The notes beneath the pieces are model-generated. The model ran no database searches, had not been told where the DNA came from, and saw nothing but the letters and a program-made list of their open reading frames with translations. From Aplectana chamaeleonis (lineage: Eukaryota > Nematoda > Chromadorea > Rhabditida > Cosmocercidae), in NCBI GenBank assembly GCA_029168955.1, contig JAPDOI010000986.1, positions 1 to 64,000 of the forward strand: a stretch of DNA of 64,000 nt, given 5' to 3'. Made by a program: the position numbers and the translations under genes. This document shows, piece by piece, positions 11,955 to 20,810 of this stretch. Each line of letters begins with the position of its first letter. The stretch's first letter is position 1.

Positions 11955-12280
11955 CTGGGGTCGTATTCGCCAACAACCCGCCGAGGGAAGTCGAAGGGAA
12001 GCGGAAGGGATGATACCGCACGCGGCAGAGGAGCAGATCAACCCATCTTACACCATGTAAGATGAAAATGCAAACTGTGTTACGCATCGGTATCTCTGTG
12101 AAAAGATAAAGATTCCATCGCGAAGCGGCCATTCCCCAGCTATGCGATTCGAAGAAATCCGGCGGTCGCGAGGGAAGCCAAGGGAGGCGAGAGGTGGCCG
12201 TGGAGCGCGCATTTTGTACTGAAATTTCACCTCATCTACCCTTCGACTCCCCGGCGGGTTGATGGCGAATACGACCCCAG
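11955..12280. mobile_element. MITE, 326 bp, 43-bp inverted ends
   Basis: The left end CTGGGGTCGTATTCGCCAAC continues through AACCCGCCG and GAAGTCGAAGGG. The right end is the reverse complement with a few mismatches and ends CGAATACGACCCCAG. No target-site duplication is convincing (left TA, right GA). No protein is encoded. Confidence 0.85.
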
Positions 12281-12733
12281 GAAAATTCTACCTTATTTTT
12301 ATTTATATATTTATTGTACGCCGTTGCCGGCGTGCTCAAAAACCACAAAACAGTGAAATGATTACAAAAACACATCGAAAGCTTCAACAGCCGATCACTA
12401 GACCATTATTCTGATGAGAGAATAATCGAAAAGGCGACACTTTCTAAAGTTAGGAGACATTAAAGGTTGTGTATTATGTATTATATATAGTATTAGTAAT
12501 TTGTGAGGAAATAGTGACATTATTTTGGCATAAAAAAAACTGCAGACATTTCCAGTTCTTTTCTCATATCTTCTGTTAGGTAGAGTGCTACACATGTATT
12601 ATACTATCGTTCTCGGAACCAAATTCCGGTCCGAAATATCGGACTACGTCTGTTGCATCATGCGACACGTGATAATCGTGCTAAGAGAAAGGTGAATCGT
12701 GTCTGGCCCAAGTGGTCCCAGCACGATTATCAT
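12281..12733. other. No gene; left flank of the 20-kb element
   Basis: AT-rich sequence with TTTATTTATATATTTATTG at about 12,297. The last eight bases (12,726-12,733, ATTATCAT) are the left target-site duplication of the next element. Confidence 0.4.
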
Positions 12734-12764
12734 CAGGGATGTGCGGAAAAATATTTTTGGAAAC

Positions 12765-12866
12765 AGAAAACAGAAAACAGAAAATCTAGTTTGACAGAAA
12801 ACAGAAAACAGAAAAAAATCTCCAAAAATGGGCAGAAAACAGAAAACAGAAAATTTTCAAAAATCA
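12765..12866. repeat. CAGAAAA array at left end
   Basis: Repeated ACAGAAAACAGAAAA words lie immediately inside the left terminus. The same words lie immediately inside the right terminus at 32,705-32,760. The related element at 40,271-43,949 has GGAAACGG arrays in the same place. Confidence 0.9.
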
Positions 12867-13339
12867 ATAAAGCGTGTTCAGCGTACACTAAACGAAATTT
12901 TTCAAAACATTGAACTTTTTTTATACACTTTTTGAGTGATCTATGCTTCTTTCATTGAATTTTCTAAACTTTACAGTTGGCTAGAGCAAAAAGTGTAGAC
13001 GCTCAAGAATTGCAGATTATGAGTGCGATGAGATGACAAACCTTCCTTTCCCAGGCAATAAAAGCTCGATTATTTATTAGAAACTCAATACATATGTATG
13101 TCTGTACAAGGAGTACGTATTGAAGTCGGAGCGAGTTTTCCGTTCCTGAGTGTACATATTTTGACACTTATTGCGGGATAACTGGTGGTTTGAACACTGT
13201 ACTACTCCTCAGAGCTAAAAGTCACGCCCGTACCGCGCGCTGGTGCCGTTAGAGTATAAATGACCTGACTCAGTTGGGGCCAACATTACCCCGCTCTACC
13301 AAAGCAGGTACGCTGGGGAGCGGGTATTCGTAGAGGCTT

Positions 13340-13480
13340 GACTCTGAGAGAAATGGCCGCTGCGGCTCCGCGATAGTGCCGCCTTGGCGCGTGCAGGCAC
13401 CGAAGCGGCACTATCGCGGAGCCATAGCGGGGACCCGACAGTACCGCTTCGGCTCCGCGATAACGCCGCAGTGGCTTCGG
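13340..13480. repeat. GC-rich inverted words (ACTATCGCGGAGCC)
   Basis: GGCTCCGCGATAGTGCCGC at about 13,364 is mirrored by GCGGCACTATCGCGGAGCC at about 13,404 and again partly at about 13,449. The same words occur at 32,160-32,310 near the other end of the 20-kb element. Confidence 0.85.
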
Positions 13481-13499
13481 GAGAGTGTCTGATATGAAG

Positions 13500-13740
13500 C
13501 TCAGGCGAAAAAAGTTGTCGAGAATTCGGCGAGAAGTTGTCCAGAATTTGTACGAATTTAGGACAACTTCTCGCCTAATTCTCGACAACTTTTCGCCTAA
13601 TTCTCGACAACTTCTCGTCGGATTCTCGACAACTCCTCGGCTGACTCTTGACAACTTTTCGCCTAATTCTCGACAACTCCTCGTCTTATTCTCGACAAAC
13701 TTTAGTTTTATTCTCCACAGCAGCTTTTCGCCTGATTTCT
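13500..13740. repeat. TTCTCGACAACTT tandem array, left
   Basis: About ten units of TTCTCGACAACTTCTCGCC with a spacing near 24 bp, preceded by two inverted units. Open frames on both strands across the array are repeat-encoded. A sister array lies at 31,660-31,920. Confidence 0.85.
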
Positions 13741-13964
13741 CCTCTCGAGAGTCCGTCACAAATAATTTAAAATAAAATAAGTAAATAAGAAAAAGAATAT
13801 ATATGAACACATGTATATCTAAACAAACGGTTTGATTACGAAAAGAGATATCTCACTACCTACATCTGAGGGACTTAAATGAATCAAAAGCGTCAGTTTT
13901 TTTGATAACTTTGTAAGCACTAAATTCAGCAGCAGTAATTATTCTCTCATTTTTAGACCTTGTA

Positions 13965-14640
13965 ATTTTGTCGAACGATTTTTTTCCAAATTTCGTTCGT
14001 TCGATGTTTCATCGGACAATTTTTTTTCGAATTTCGTTCGTCCGAAATTTCGTCAAAAGAATTTCCTCCTCGATTTTCATTCGTTCGAGATCTGGTTTTT
14101 CGATTTTTTTTTTGAAAAATCGTTGGACTTTGAACACGCTTCTCGAACCCTAGGTTATGCTGTTTCTTTATTCCTCGGGCCGAATGACGTGAGCGTGAGC
14201 GAACGCTACTTGAGTAGAAATTGAATACTTTTGGAACATTCATTCTCTGACCGAGCGTTGTAAATAAATCGTTGAGACCGGTTTCGAAAAAAAGATCCGA
14301 AACTTCTAAGGAGTATCGAAAAAATCCTAAACTTCGAACGAAATTCGAAAAGATCCAAAATTTCGAACGACTTTCGAAAAAAATCAAAATTTCTATTAGA
14401 TTCGAAATTCGTTCGTTCGACCTAGGAAATTTCGAAAAATTTTCGAGATTTGTTCGTTTAGAATTTTTTTCGAACAAACTTCGAAAAAATCCGAAATTTC
14501 GCTTAGTTTCGAAATTCGTTCGTTCCAACTTCGAAATTTTGAAAGGTTTTTGAAATTTGTTCGTTCGAATTTTTTTAATTTTTCGTTGTTTCGAACGATG
14601 TTTTTTTCAGTTTTCGTTTGTTCGACATTTTTTTTCGAAA
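13965..14640. repeat. TTCGTTCG/TTCGAAA-rich low-complexity region
   Basis: Dense TTCGTTCGTTCGA and TTTCGAAAAA words occur on both strands, which produces open frames such as minus 14,528-13,953 (191 residues rich in R, N, F and S). No conserved domain is seen, so this is interpreted as simple-repeat-derived. Confidence 0.7.
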
Positions 14641-15154
14641 TTGTACAACTATAATGCTATTCAACATTCAAGGCGTGGCCATTTTCACACAGTATTCGAC
14701 TTTCCTCGTTGAGGCCTACGCTACTTATATAAGGAAGAATGCGTTTTTGAAATTCCCGAATGTTTGAATTTTTCGAAAGGAGCCCTTCTCAAATTTTCGA
14801 ATGAATGACTAAATCCGAGTAGGAATCCACAGTTTTTTTTTCTCGAATGAATAAATAAATTTGTATACCCGTTATGAATTCGATTGGAATGAATATTCGG
14901 AAAATCTATCTAACATATCATAAATACTTTGAACTTTTTTCAGGCTGAATAATCAAGTGTAGTGACCCGAAAATGGTTTAAAATTCGAAAAATCAAATCT
15001 TTCGGTGGGCGGACCCCAGGTAGCGGACGCCTCGTCAACGGTAACGGGTCAGCAGATCTCGAATGGTAAGTACCTGTGGTGGTGCCTGTTAATACTCTAG
15101 GATGTGAAGACTGGCCTCGCTCATGTGCCAGCACAAGGCTCGGGTCACACCTAT
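14641..15154. other. No gene recognised
   Basis: AT-rich to about 14,940, then mixed sequence leading into the 15,155-15,320 repeat. Frames here are short and featureless. Confidence 0.4.
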
Positions 15155-15320
15155 CCATGCGGTGAAGGAGCAACTCAATTGGGATAGGACACTGGGGGGT
15201 AGACAACAGGCACTCTGCTGCGGGCGGAGCCAGAGAGGCGGGCACGACTCCGCCCCTCGGCACGGACGAGATTGCCTCCAGAGTGCCTCTTTCACGAGTG
15301 CTTCGATTTGATTACTTCCT
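15155..15320 (-). mobile_element. AGGCACTCT-bounded MITE, copy 1 (inverted)
   Basis: Read on the minus strand this matches 31,180-31,325: AATCGAAGCACTCGTGAAA, then AGGCACTCTGGAGGCAATCT, then GCCGAGGGGCGGAGTCG, then AGAGTGCCTGTT and an AGTGTCCTA flank. The core of about 86 bp has AGGCACTCT inverted ends. The two copies lie in opposite orientation on the two sides of the 20-kb element. Confidence 0.8.
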
Positions 15321-15721
15321 CACTGTATTGATCCTGATTATCCATCCCAGCCTACAGCGCGGCGAAAACTGCCGCGCGCACGGCAAGACATGCCGAACGC
15401 GGCGGTTATCTCGTCGCGCGCGCCATTTCTCATTGGGTCGCGCTCATGAACAACAAATTATTCAACTAAGCCGGTCTCTTTGTTCGCGAGGTGACGATTA
15501 GCGAAGAAATACTACCAAGGAATACAATCCGCAGTATGCAATTAACAAATAGATGCACAATACAGATAATTACCTCTTGAAAGACGGAAATAAGGGAATT
15601 TCAAATATTTGGAGCAAACACCATTTAGCCGTTGATCAGGAGGTTATGTCCAGAATTTCGAAACAATACCTCCTATAAGTAACATCCTACTATATATATT
15701 TTGGTAAATTTGTGTGTGCGC

Positions 15722-15754
<33 letters not shown>

Positions 15755-15830
15755 CGTTTCTCTGTGTGTTTGTTTGACCGTTTATTCGCCTTGTTTTTCA
15801 AGACGGGCGACCTTACGGGTACAGGCTCAA
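15321..15830. other. No gene; (TG)n microsatellite 15,709-15,757
   Basis: A GC-rich patch (GCGCGCACGGCAAGAC) lies near 15,376-15,430 and a TG/TATG microsatellite lies at the right. No coding sequence is recognised. Confidence 0.5.
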
Positions 15831-17903
15831 GAGCGCGCAGAACGCCGTAGAAAGTGTGTGGGACCCAAGTTAGAGTGCGCCGGACGCCGTAGAAAGTGTG
15901 TGGGACCCGAATGTAAGTGCACCAGACGCCGGAGAAAATGGGCGCGACCCAAATGGGAGTGCTCTGTATGCCGTAGAAAGTGTGCGGGACCCAAGGGGGA
16001 GCCCGCCGGACGCCGTGGAAAGTGTGTGGGACCCGAATGCGAGTGCGCAGGACGCCGTAGAAAGTGTGCGGGACCCAATGTTGAGGGCGCCGGACGCCGT
16101 AGAAAGTGTGCGGGACCCAAGGTGGAGTGCGCTGGACGCGGTGAAAGTGTGCGGGACCAAAGGTAGAGTGCGCCGGACGCCGTAGAAAGTGGGCGGGACC
16201 CGAATGCGAGTGCGCAAGACGCCGTAGAAAGTGTGCGGGACCCAAGGTAGAGTGCGCCGGACGCCGTAGAAAATTTGCGGGACCCAAGTGGGAAAGCTCA
16301 GGACGCCGTAGAAAGTGTGCGGGACCCAAGGTAGAGTGCGCCGGACGCCGTAGAAAGTGTGTGGGTCCCGAGTGTAACTGCGCCGGACGCCGTAGAAAAT
16401 GTATGGGTCCCAAATGTAAGTGCGCAGGACGCCGTAGAAAGTGTGCGGGACCCACGGTGGAGTGCGCCGGACGCCGTAGAAAGTGTGTGGGACCCGAATG
16501 TAAGTGCGCCAGACGCCGGAGAAAGAGGCGGCGGGACCGCGCGGGGAGCCCGCCGGACGCCCAGAATGTGTGGAGACCCGAATGCGAGTGCGCATGACGC
16601 CGTAGAAAGTGTGCGGGACCCCAAGGTAGAGTGCGCCGGACGCCGAATAAAGTGTGTGTGGGACCCGAATGTAAGTGCGCCAGACGCCGGTGAAAGTGGG
16701 CGGGACCCAAGTGGGAGTGCTCAGGACACCGTAGAAAGTGTGCGGGACCCAATGTAGATGATGCGCGCGGACGCCGTAGAAAGTGTGCGGGACCCAAGGT
16801 AAGAGTGCGCCGGACGCCGTTGAGGTGTGTGTGGACTCCGAATGTAAGTGCGCCGGACGCCGGAGAAGCGGGCGGACCCATGGGAGCCCGCCGGACGCCT
16901 TAAAGTGTGTGGGACCCGAATGCGAGTGCGCAGGACTCATAAAAGTGTGCGGGACCCCAAGTGGGAGTGCGCAGGACGCCGTAGAAAGTGTGCGGGACCC
17001 AAGGTGAAGAGTGCGGCGGACTCCGGGTGAAAGTGTGTGGGACCCAAATGCGATTGCGCCGGACGCCGAAGAAAGTGTGCAGGGACCCAAATTGAAGTGC
17101 GCAAGGACGTCGTAGAAAGGGTGCGGAGACCTGGGTAGAGTGCGCCGGACGCGCCGTAAAAAGTGTGCGGGACTCAAGGTAGAGAGTGCTCAGCACTCAT
17201 AAAAAGTGTGCGGGACCCAAGTGGGAGTGCTGCACAGGACGCCGTAAAAGTGTGTGGACCAAACGTAAGTGCGCCGGACGCCGTAGAAGGTGTGCGGGAC
17301 CCAATGTGAAGTGCGCCGGACGCCGCAGAAAGGGTGTGCGGGAACCCAAGGCGTAGAGTGCCCGCCGGACGCCGTAGAAAGTGTGCGGGACCCAATGTAG
17401 AGTGCGCCGGACGCCGTAGAAAGTGTGCGGGACCCAAGGTAGAGTGCGGCGGACTCCGTTGAAAGTGTGTGGGACCCAAATGCGATTGCGCCGGACGCCG
17501 AAGAAAGTGTGCGGAACCCAAATTGAAGTGCGCAGGACGTCGTAGAAAGGGTGCGGGACCTAAGGTAGAGTGCGCCGGACGCCGTAAAAAGTCTGCGGGA
17601 CCCAAGGTGGGAGTGCTCAGCACTCATAAAGTGTGCGGGACCCAAGTGGGAGTGCCCAGGACGCCGTAGAAAGTGTGCGTGACCCAAGGTAGAGTGCGGC
17701 GGACGCCGTAGAAGGTGTGTGGGACTCAAAGCGATTACGCCGGACGCCGAAGAAAGTGTGCGGGACCCAAATTGAAGTGCGCAGGACGTCGTAGAAAGTG
17801 CGGGACCTAAGGTAGAGTGCGCCGGACGCCGTAAGAAGTGTGAAACTCAAATGCGATTGCGCCGGACACCGTAGAAAGTGTGCGCGGGACCGAATTAGCG
17901 TTA
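15831..17903. repeat. 42-bp minisatellite, about 49 copies
   Basis: The unit begins GTGCGCCGGACGCCGTAGAA and continues AGTGTGCGGGACCCAAGGTAGA; 42 bp equals 14 codons. In the first half the period is preserved, so frames stay open on both strands: CAGRRRKCAGPKVE on plus, AHFLRRPAHSTLGP on minus. The longest minus frames, 402 and 435 residues, are repeat frames rather than identified genes. In the second half (after about 16,860) indels break the register. Two sub-types alternate, ACCCAAGGTAGA and ACCCGAATGTAA, indicating higher-order structure. Confidence 0.95.
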
Positions 17904-18419
17904 GCGCAGAGCTTCAAAATCGTTTTGTGCATCTATATAAGAGAGTGTATACCACCCGTTTCTTCAAGTCACCTCCCCATAACCACTCATTTCAAATGCT
18001 TAGCTGTTTATATGCACCAACCTTTCTTAATCAGGCTTATATACGATGGAAATGGTGAGGTTAATCAAAATCTGCATCCAGAAAACACAAACATCATTAC
18101 ACTTCATTCGGCAATAAAGGTAGCAGGAGGTGTCGGTTGGTCATCATGGAGGCGCTTACTAAATCTTCAGCAAACAGCGGTTGTCTTTATCTTGACAGGA
18201 ATTGAATATAAGTGAACCACCACTTTAGGACCTCTTAAAGCTAAAGAAGGGTCGGTGTGCAATTGCATAAGAAGAAGGTTGAGCAGGGTTTGCAAAGGTT
18301 TGAAATGCTTAGTAACTTCTACGATTGCTCGGAAGCGTTCTCGTCCGAAACCAGCTCATGGGCCGGCTGCAAATCCGGGACTCCAGCAACAGAGGCCGGC
18401 GATAGCCGGCAAGCGTGTA
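17904..18419. other. No gene; GGCCGGC words next to the Gypsy element
   Basis: Contains ATGGGCCGGC and CCAGCAACAGAGGCCGGCGA at 18,358-18,408. Closely similar words (ATGGGCCGGC, CCAGCGACAGAGGCCGGCG) occur at 23,488-23,530, just beyond the right LTR, so the Gypsy element is bracketed by related GC-rich sequence. Confidence 0.5.
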
Positions 18420-18740
18420 TGTTGAGATATCTACTGGTCGCTTCTTTCTTTTTGAATTGGATGTCTACTGTACTCTGATTCCAGTGCAAGGCCGATGCCA
18501 CCGCTGGGCACGCCCCTCGTTCTCAAGCCATTATCCACTTCCGGTTGTACCAGGCTGCCACTTCCGGCCACGCCTCCTCTATTCTCAAAGCCATTATCCA
18601 CTTCCGGTTGTACCAGGCTGTGCCAGCTACTCCGGCCACGCCTCTTTGTACTGTCGTAGCCCTATATAAGGAAATGTACTGTTCAGTGAATTAATTCGTT
18701 ATCTCGTCAATAAACCTTACTGGAAGTTCGGTCTACAACA
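18420..18740 (+). repeat. 5' LTR
   Basis: Begins TGTTGAGATATCTACTGG and ends CGGTCTACAACA (TG...CA). It contains internal tandem copies of CACTTCCGGTTGTACCAGGC, a TATA-like CCTATATAAGG at 18,660 and the polyadenylation signal AATAAA at 18,710. About a dozen differences from the right LTR, mostly one- or two-base indels, all lie in the U3 half. Confidence 0.95.
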
Positions 18741-18741
18741 G

Positions 18742-18760
18742 TGGCGATTGACCCAGGATC
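18742..18760 (+). promoter_or_regulatory. Putative tRNA primer-binding site
   Basis: TGGCGATTGACCC begins one base after the 5' LTR, the normal place for a minus-strand primer site. TGG start complements the CCA end of a tRNA. I did not assign the tRNA species. Confidence 0.6.
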
Positions 18761-18937
18761 AACGACTACGCCGTATTCCGACATGCATGCCTGGCGGACT
18801 AATTCTATGGAGCGGTCAACATCTCACGATTCTACTCCTCCTGGCTGGCGCAACTGCTGTACTTCTCAGTCACAGCAGCTGCAGCTCTGCAGCAGCAGAA
18901 CCAGCAGATAGTCGCCTAATGGCAAAACGGCGGACAA

Positions 18938-19621
18938 TAAGGAACCCTCCCCGTCCACCGTCACTACTGCTCCCTGCCTGTTCCTGCATCTGATCCCTAT
19001 GGTGACCTCGTCCGAGACCTGCCTGTATTCAGCTACGAGGAAGATGACGACGCCACCTTCGATGCATGGTTCAAGCGATATGGGCCGGTGATCAACGACC
19101 GAGGAGCGACTCTATCCGACGAGCGGAAGCGAAATTTGGTATTGGACAAGCTGGACAGACAGTCATACAAGACGTACTCTGAACACGTCTTGCCTCTCGA
19201 GCCGCGCCAAATCGATCTGGAAACGACTGTGGAAAATCTGACCAAACTATTTGGACCAAAACGGACGCTGATTAGACGGAGATTCGAGTTCCTGCAGTCA
19301 AATTGCGAGCCGCTAACACCATCGTACGTGCCATATCGAGATTTCGGAAATAAAATCAAGCGGAAATTTGAGGATGCAGCAATGAAGCAAGTCGACAGTG
19401 AATCCCTGAAGTGTCTGGTATTCGTTTCTGGACTGACTGACTCTTCACACTCAGAGATGCGGCTCCGATTACTCAATAAAATCAACTGCATAAAGGAGAG
19501 CGATCCATCACCTTCGCTGGATGACTTCATAAATGAGTGCGAAACCTTCATCACTCTCCGCGCCGACAATTGTACAATGGAAGGCAGAGAAGTGAATGCT
19601 GTTCATCACAACAAATCGTAA
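18938..19621 (+). pseudogene. Gypsy gag-like polyprotein region
   Basis: An open frame from after a stop at 18,938-18,940 to a TAA at 19,619-19,621. It contains a conserved-looking segment FDAWFKRYGPVINDRGATLS near 19,058 and further charged helical sequence, which I recognise as the N-terminal gag domain of nematode Gypsy elements. Upstream, glutamine-rich sequence in another frame (LQQQNQQIV near 18,893) may be the displaced N-terminus. No CCHC zinc knuckle is visible; a basic stretch follows instead. Gag would form the particle that packages element RNA. The same frame continues past the TAA into protease, so Gag-Pol would need readthrough or the stop is an error. Confidence 0.7.
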
Positions 19622-20347
19622 CCGCAGAAGAAACGAAATCCCTCCCGCAACGTCAGCTTCCGCAATCGATCGACTTCCTGTGAGCAAGGACGAGGGAATG
19701 GCTCATCAACAATTCGCGGAAAATCACAATTGCAAGCCAGAAAGACGAAATCCCGCCAACAGAGCCGAAATTTTCGTTGCAACAACGCGATTTCTACAAC
19801 ATCGGACGCTCGTACGTACCTGAAAGTGGAAATAAATGGAGTTTCCACACGACTGCAGCTCGACACAGGATCTGATCTGACAATGATTTCGCGCCGAATA
19901 TGGAACGACATGGGATCTCCTGCACTCGAGCGAGCGACAGCGCTGGTCAAAACTGCTGATGGGTCACCGATGGACATTATTGGCAATTTCGAAGCCGAAT
20001 ATACGATATTTGATCGGCATCACCGGACTACTGCTGGACGAGGAAGCTGCTACGTCACTGAGTCAAGCAGTTTACTGGGATTGGAATGGTGCGTACAGAT
20101 GCCACAATACCGAGAGCTGAAGGAACAATACCACTGTCGACAAGCCACAGCCATCTTGGAAAATGTGCGCCGCAACGCAGTGACAGATTTGAAGCATCGT
20201 TTCAACGACGTATTCACACCTGGTCTCGGATGCTGTACGAAGACAAAGACGAAACTCTTCCTCAAACCTGATGTTCGACCTGTCTACAGACAGAAGCGAC
20301 CCGTCCCGTTCGCTTCTCAACCGAATGTCGACAAAGGAAATCGATAG
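19622..20347 (+). pseudogene. Gypsy protease and start of reverse transcriptase
   Basis: In the same frame as gag, basic residues lead into an aspartic protease with the active-site motif LDTGSDLT (DTGS at 19,862-19,873). The frame then runs through the connection region ending KLFLKPDVRPVYRQKRPVPF before closing at 20,347. The next Pol segment continues in another frame from about 20,325, so one indel separates protease from reverse transcriptase. Retroviral-type protease cleaves the Gag-Pol precursor. Confidence 0.85.
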
Positions 20348-20810
20348 ATTACTGGCCGAAAACGTGCTATCGCCGGTCGACCATTCCAACTGGGCTGCTC
20401 CGATTGTCGTTGTGAAGAAAAGCAGCGGAGCGATTCGACTGTGTGCCGACTTTTCAACTGGTCTCAACGACGCCCTGATGCTGCACAAACATCCGCTGCC
20501 AACAGCTGAGGAAGTCTTCAACAAACTCAATGGTGGCGAACTCTTCTCGCAGATAGATCTTGCCGATGCTTATCTGCAAATCGAAGTGGACGAAAGTTCA
20601 AAGGAATTGCTGACTATCAACACTCACCGTGGTTTGTTCCGCTACAACCGCCTGCCGTTTGGAGTAAAGTCAGCTCCTGGAATTTTCCAACAAGTCATAG
20701 ACTCGATGATAGCTGGTCTCCCTGGAGTCGCGGCATATTTGGACGACGTCATCGTTACCGGTCGCACAAATGAAGAACATCGCAACAATCTCGAAGCCTT
20801 ATTCAAAAAG
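20325..20810 (+). pseudogene. Gypsy reverse transcriptase, palm and fingers
   Basis: Contains the family hallmarks in order: EIDRLLAENVLSPVDHSNWA, then GAIRLCADFSTGLN, then GELFSQIDLADAYLQI, then RLPFGVKSAPGIFQQ and the catalytic YLDD box at 20,736-20,747 (VAAYLDDVIVTG). The enzyme copies element RNA into DNA. The frame is lost near 20,805 through an indel, after which the thumb continues in the next frame. Confidence 0.93.

Noticed and set aside
13953..14553. 191-residue minus-strand frame and overlapping plus-strand frame
   Set aside because: Both are produced by TTCGAA/TTCGTTCG low-complexity sequence.
15673..17729. Open frames of 402, 435, 179 and 150 residues that could be read as a repetitive secreted or collagen-like protein
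   Set aside because: They arise because the 42-bp unit is divisible by three and lacks stops; both strands are open equally and no flanking domain, signal peptide or splice signal supports a gene.
8980..17903. CRISPR array
   Set aside because: The repeats are directly tandem without unique spacers, and the genome is eukaryotic.
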